A stretch of 15,343 nt of DNA, taken from Gemmatimonadaceae bacterium (GTDB lineage: Bacteria > Gemmatimonadota > Gemmatimonadetes > Gemmatimonadales > Gemmatimonadaceae). Under the pieces are notes generated by a model, which was given only the letters and a program-made list of their open reading frames with translations, had not been told where the DNA came from and did no database searches. Position numbers and translations under genes: made by a program. The first letter of the stretch is position 1, and each line of letters opens with the position of its first letter. Of the stretch, positions 13,603 to 15,343 are shown piece after piece. The stretch is from NCBI GenBank assembly GCA_025357975.1, contig JANYKY010000277.1, positions 1 to 15,343 on the forward strand. Reading direction: 5' to 3'.

Positions 13603-15237
13603 CTACTTCTTCGGTCCCATGTTCATCCCTGGCATGGGGGCCATCGGGTCTGGCTTCTTCTTCGTAACGGGTTTGGTCGCTGTCTTGCTCGCCGCCCTGC
13701 TTGCTGGCTTGCTCGGGGTCTTTGCCGACCGCGCCGCGCTCTTTTTCATCGTCGCTCCTTTGTGTGTAGTCCCCTTGCCCATCGGCATCCCTGCCATCGA
13801 CATCGCCCCGGTCGGCGCCATCATCGATGTCATCATCTGCCGCATTGCTGGATCTGCATCGACACGCGCACGAATCACGGGGTCCGCCATCATCTGCTTC
13901 TGAAGCGCCATCATCCGAGCCGAGTGACCAGCCGTCATTGAACTAGTCGTCGCGGCATCCATCTTCATGCCATCCATCTTCATGGCGGCATTGGGAGATG
14001 AGCCTTGCTCATGCGGTGCCGCGGCTGGCATCCCCGTCATCCCCGGCATCCCCGGCATCGACTGATTTGCTCCCGCCCGGACGCCCGTCGAAGATGCGCT
14101 GGAGCCGCCTGGATGACTCATCCCGCTCATTCCCTGCATGCCCTTCATCGAGCTCGCCAACGCTCCGCGCTCCATAGTCGGCTGCGGGAAGCCGGGAAGG
14201 AATCCTGTCGCCGGTCCGCCCATGTTCTCAACTCCCATACCTTCGGCCATCGCACGCCACTCAGGCGGCGTAATCACATACGACGTATTGTCGCGATACC
14301 TGCTCGCGGCGATCAGTATCTCAGTGCGTTTGCGATCATGGGGGACGGACGGATTAGCGAGGATGTCAGACACGACATCGTGCATTGAATGGAGATTGTC
14401 GAAGATGATCGCCGCCTCTGGATAGCGCGCAGAGAACAGCGGCGCGACGGCGGCTGTCATCGGCATCATGCGAGGCATAGACGTTGGTGGGCTCTCGATC
14501 ATCTGACGAAAGCGGGCCACCGTTGCCAGAACGCCCGTTTGTCTCTCGTCCTTGTTCTTACCAGCAAGAAGAGGCTCGTACAATCCGATCTGAAGCCAGT
14601 GGTATGCCCAGATCAGTCCGTTGAACTTTGGATAGTTCTTTCTGAATGCAAGCGAGTAGGGCTGGCCTTCCATAAGATCCATGCTCTTGGGTTGCGAGCT
14701 GAAAGCAAGGTCTTTGCGAGTTTTATAGTAGCGGACCAACTCCTGAACTCTGGCGTCCTTTTGAGCGACCGTCAGCCTTTCGTCCGCCCACGCGTCGTAG
14801 ATCTGGCGGTGAAGAAGATGCGCCCAGTCGAACATCATCTTGGCTTCCGGAACGAGCTTCGCATATTCGACTTCTATCGCGGCTTCCTGAAGCGGAAGAT
14901 CAGGCGGGTGAACGAGGAGCTCACGCGTTATGAAACGATACTCCTTGTCCTCGAGCAGGCTCACCGAAGCGCCCGGTTTGGTCCAGAGCTTCTCATATAG
15001 AATGGCGTGTCCGTAGTCGAAAGCGTTGAAGAGCCTGTCGCCAGCCGGGTAATTGTCTCGAAACTGCCAGTTCGAACTGCCCGGCAGGTAAAACTGTTCA
15101 TGCGCGGTGGACCATTGTGCGCCTGCCACGAGCGGAGACAGCACGCCCGCGGCGACTCCGAAGAGCAGAGCGGCCGTGATCACCATCTTCCCAGCCTGGG
15201 CGACCCGCATTCCATTTGGGATCATTGTCCTGAACAT
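13603..15237 (-). CDS. Large exported His- and Met-rich protein, unknown function
   Basis: A 544-residue protein. The ATG at 15237 has GAGGAG seven bases upstream and opens a signal peptide ending VAGAQ (cleavage after A40); an ATG further up at 15330 lacks both. Residues 60-320 form a helical domain with recurring His-bearing helices: FDYGHAILYEKLW (73-85), FDWAHLLHRQIYD (136-148), WAYHWLQIGLYEPLL (210-224) and LHSMHDVVSDIL (282-293). Residues 329-490 are Met-rich low complexity (MKGMQGMSGMSH, MPGMPGMTGMP, MKMDGMKMD) with a short helical piece DPVIRARVDADPAMRQMM. Residues 490-530 are Lys/Ala/Pro-rich like histone H1 tails, and the end is MAPMPGMNMGPKK. A periplasmic copper-binding or buffering role is inferred from the Met clusters. 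I recognise no named family. Confidence 0.8.
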   Translation of the reverse strand: MFRTMIPNGMRVAQAGKMVITAALLFGVAAGVLSPLVAGAQWSTAHEQFYLPGSSNWQFRDNYPAGDRLFNAFDYGHAILYEKLWTKPGASVSLLEDKEYRFITRELLVHPPDLPLQEAAIEVEYAKLVPEAKMMFDWAHLLHRQIYDAWADERLTVAQKDARVQELVRYYKTRKDLAFSSQPKSMDLMEGQPYSLAFRKNYPKFNGLIWAYHWLQIGLYEPLLAGKNKDERQTGVLATVARFRQMIESPPTSMPRMMPMTAAVAPLFSARYPEAAIIFDNLHSMHDVVSDILANPSVPHDRKRTEILIAASRYRDNTSYVITPPEWRAMAEGMGVENMGGPATGFLPGFPQPTMERGALASSMKGMQGMSGMSHPGGSSASSTGVRAGANQSMPGMPGMTGMPAAAPHEQGSSPNAAMKMDGMKMDAATTSSMTAGHSARMMALQKQMMADPVIRARVDADPAMRQMMTSMMAPTGAMSMAGMPMGKGTTHKGATMKKSAARSAKTPSKPASRAASKTATKPVTKKKPDPMAPMPGMNMGPKK

Positions 15238-15343
15238 TTTGTTGCTCCTCTTGGACTTCACAGAAACGTCAAATTCGATCGTTGCGCACAGAAAAGCCTT
15301 AAGGCACCGGGAAAAGAGACCGCAAAGCAAAAGCGCGGGCGAG

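Overview
The window reads as a dense accessory region of a Gram-negative environmental bacterium with moderately high GC. Several signal peptides end in Ala-Gln (SAQ, AGAQ), and there is an outer-membrane barrel protein. This would suit Gemmatimonadota or a similar phylum such as Acidobacteriota, but that is a low-confidence guess from protein style; no rRNA or marker gene is present. No tRNA, rRNA, transposase, CRISPR array or intact mobile element is visible, and no gene-free stretch exceeds 300 bases.

Layout. (1) Positions 1-3077, minus strand: a two-gene operon made of a very unusual fusion protein (NAD-dependent epimerase, then a His/Met-rich linker, then SPW repeats around a VKOR-like membrane domain) and a translationally coupled SRPBCC-family protein that runs off the left edge. 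(2) 3278-5680, plus: a one-protein phosphorelay with coiled coil, PAS, histidine kinase, two receiver domains and a LuxR/FixJ-type HTH. (3) 5786-8417, plus: a tight run of a His-repeat mini-membrane protein, a DUF5676-like membrane protein, a cupin, an MFS exporter and a cysteine-rich CBS protein. (4) 8481-10854, plus: a small membrane protein with a CxxC, an outer-membrane porin-like protein and a four-helix membrane protein. (5) 10887-11732, minus: a truncated flavin-nucleotide-binding protein and an exported DUF305 protein. (6) 11941-13577, plus: a b6-type cytochrome b coupled to a secreted, membrane-anchored Met-rich protein. (7) 13603-15237, minus: a large exported His- and Met-rich protein.

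How it may fit together. Methionine-, histidine- and cysteine-rich segments recur in proteins of nearly every operon (MPGM/PGMNM motifs, GGH repeats, CC pairs). DUF305, DUF5676 and His-rich mini-proteins are known companions of heavy-metal, especially copper, gene clusters. Yet no P-type ATPase, CusABC, CopZ or multicopper oxidase is present. I infer an envelope metal/redox stress island in which electron-transfer proteins (cytochrome b, VKOR domain) act beside metal-buffering proteins.

The best regulatory clue is a nearly perfect 18-bp element (GTARTTTCCGAGCCTGCC) found twice, in the two intergenic regions that flank the hybrid kinase gene. It has the same orientation towards each outgoing operon and the same distance to a possible -10 hexamer. 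It is a candidate operator for the kinase's own FixJ-like output domain, linking regions 1, 2 and 3 into one regulon.
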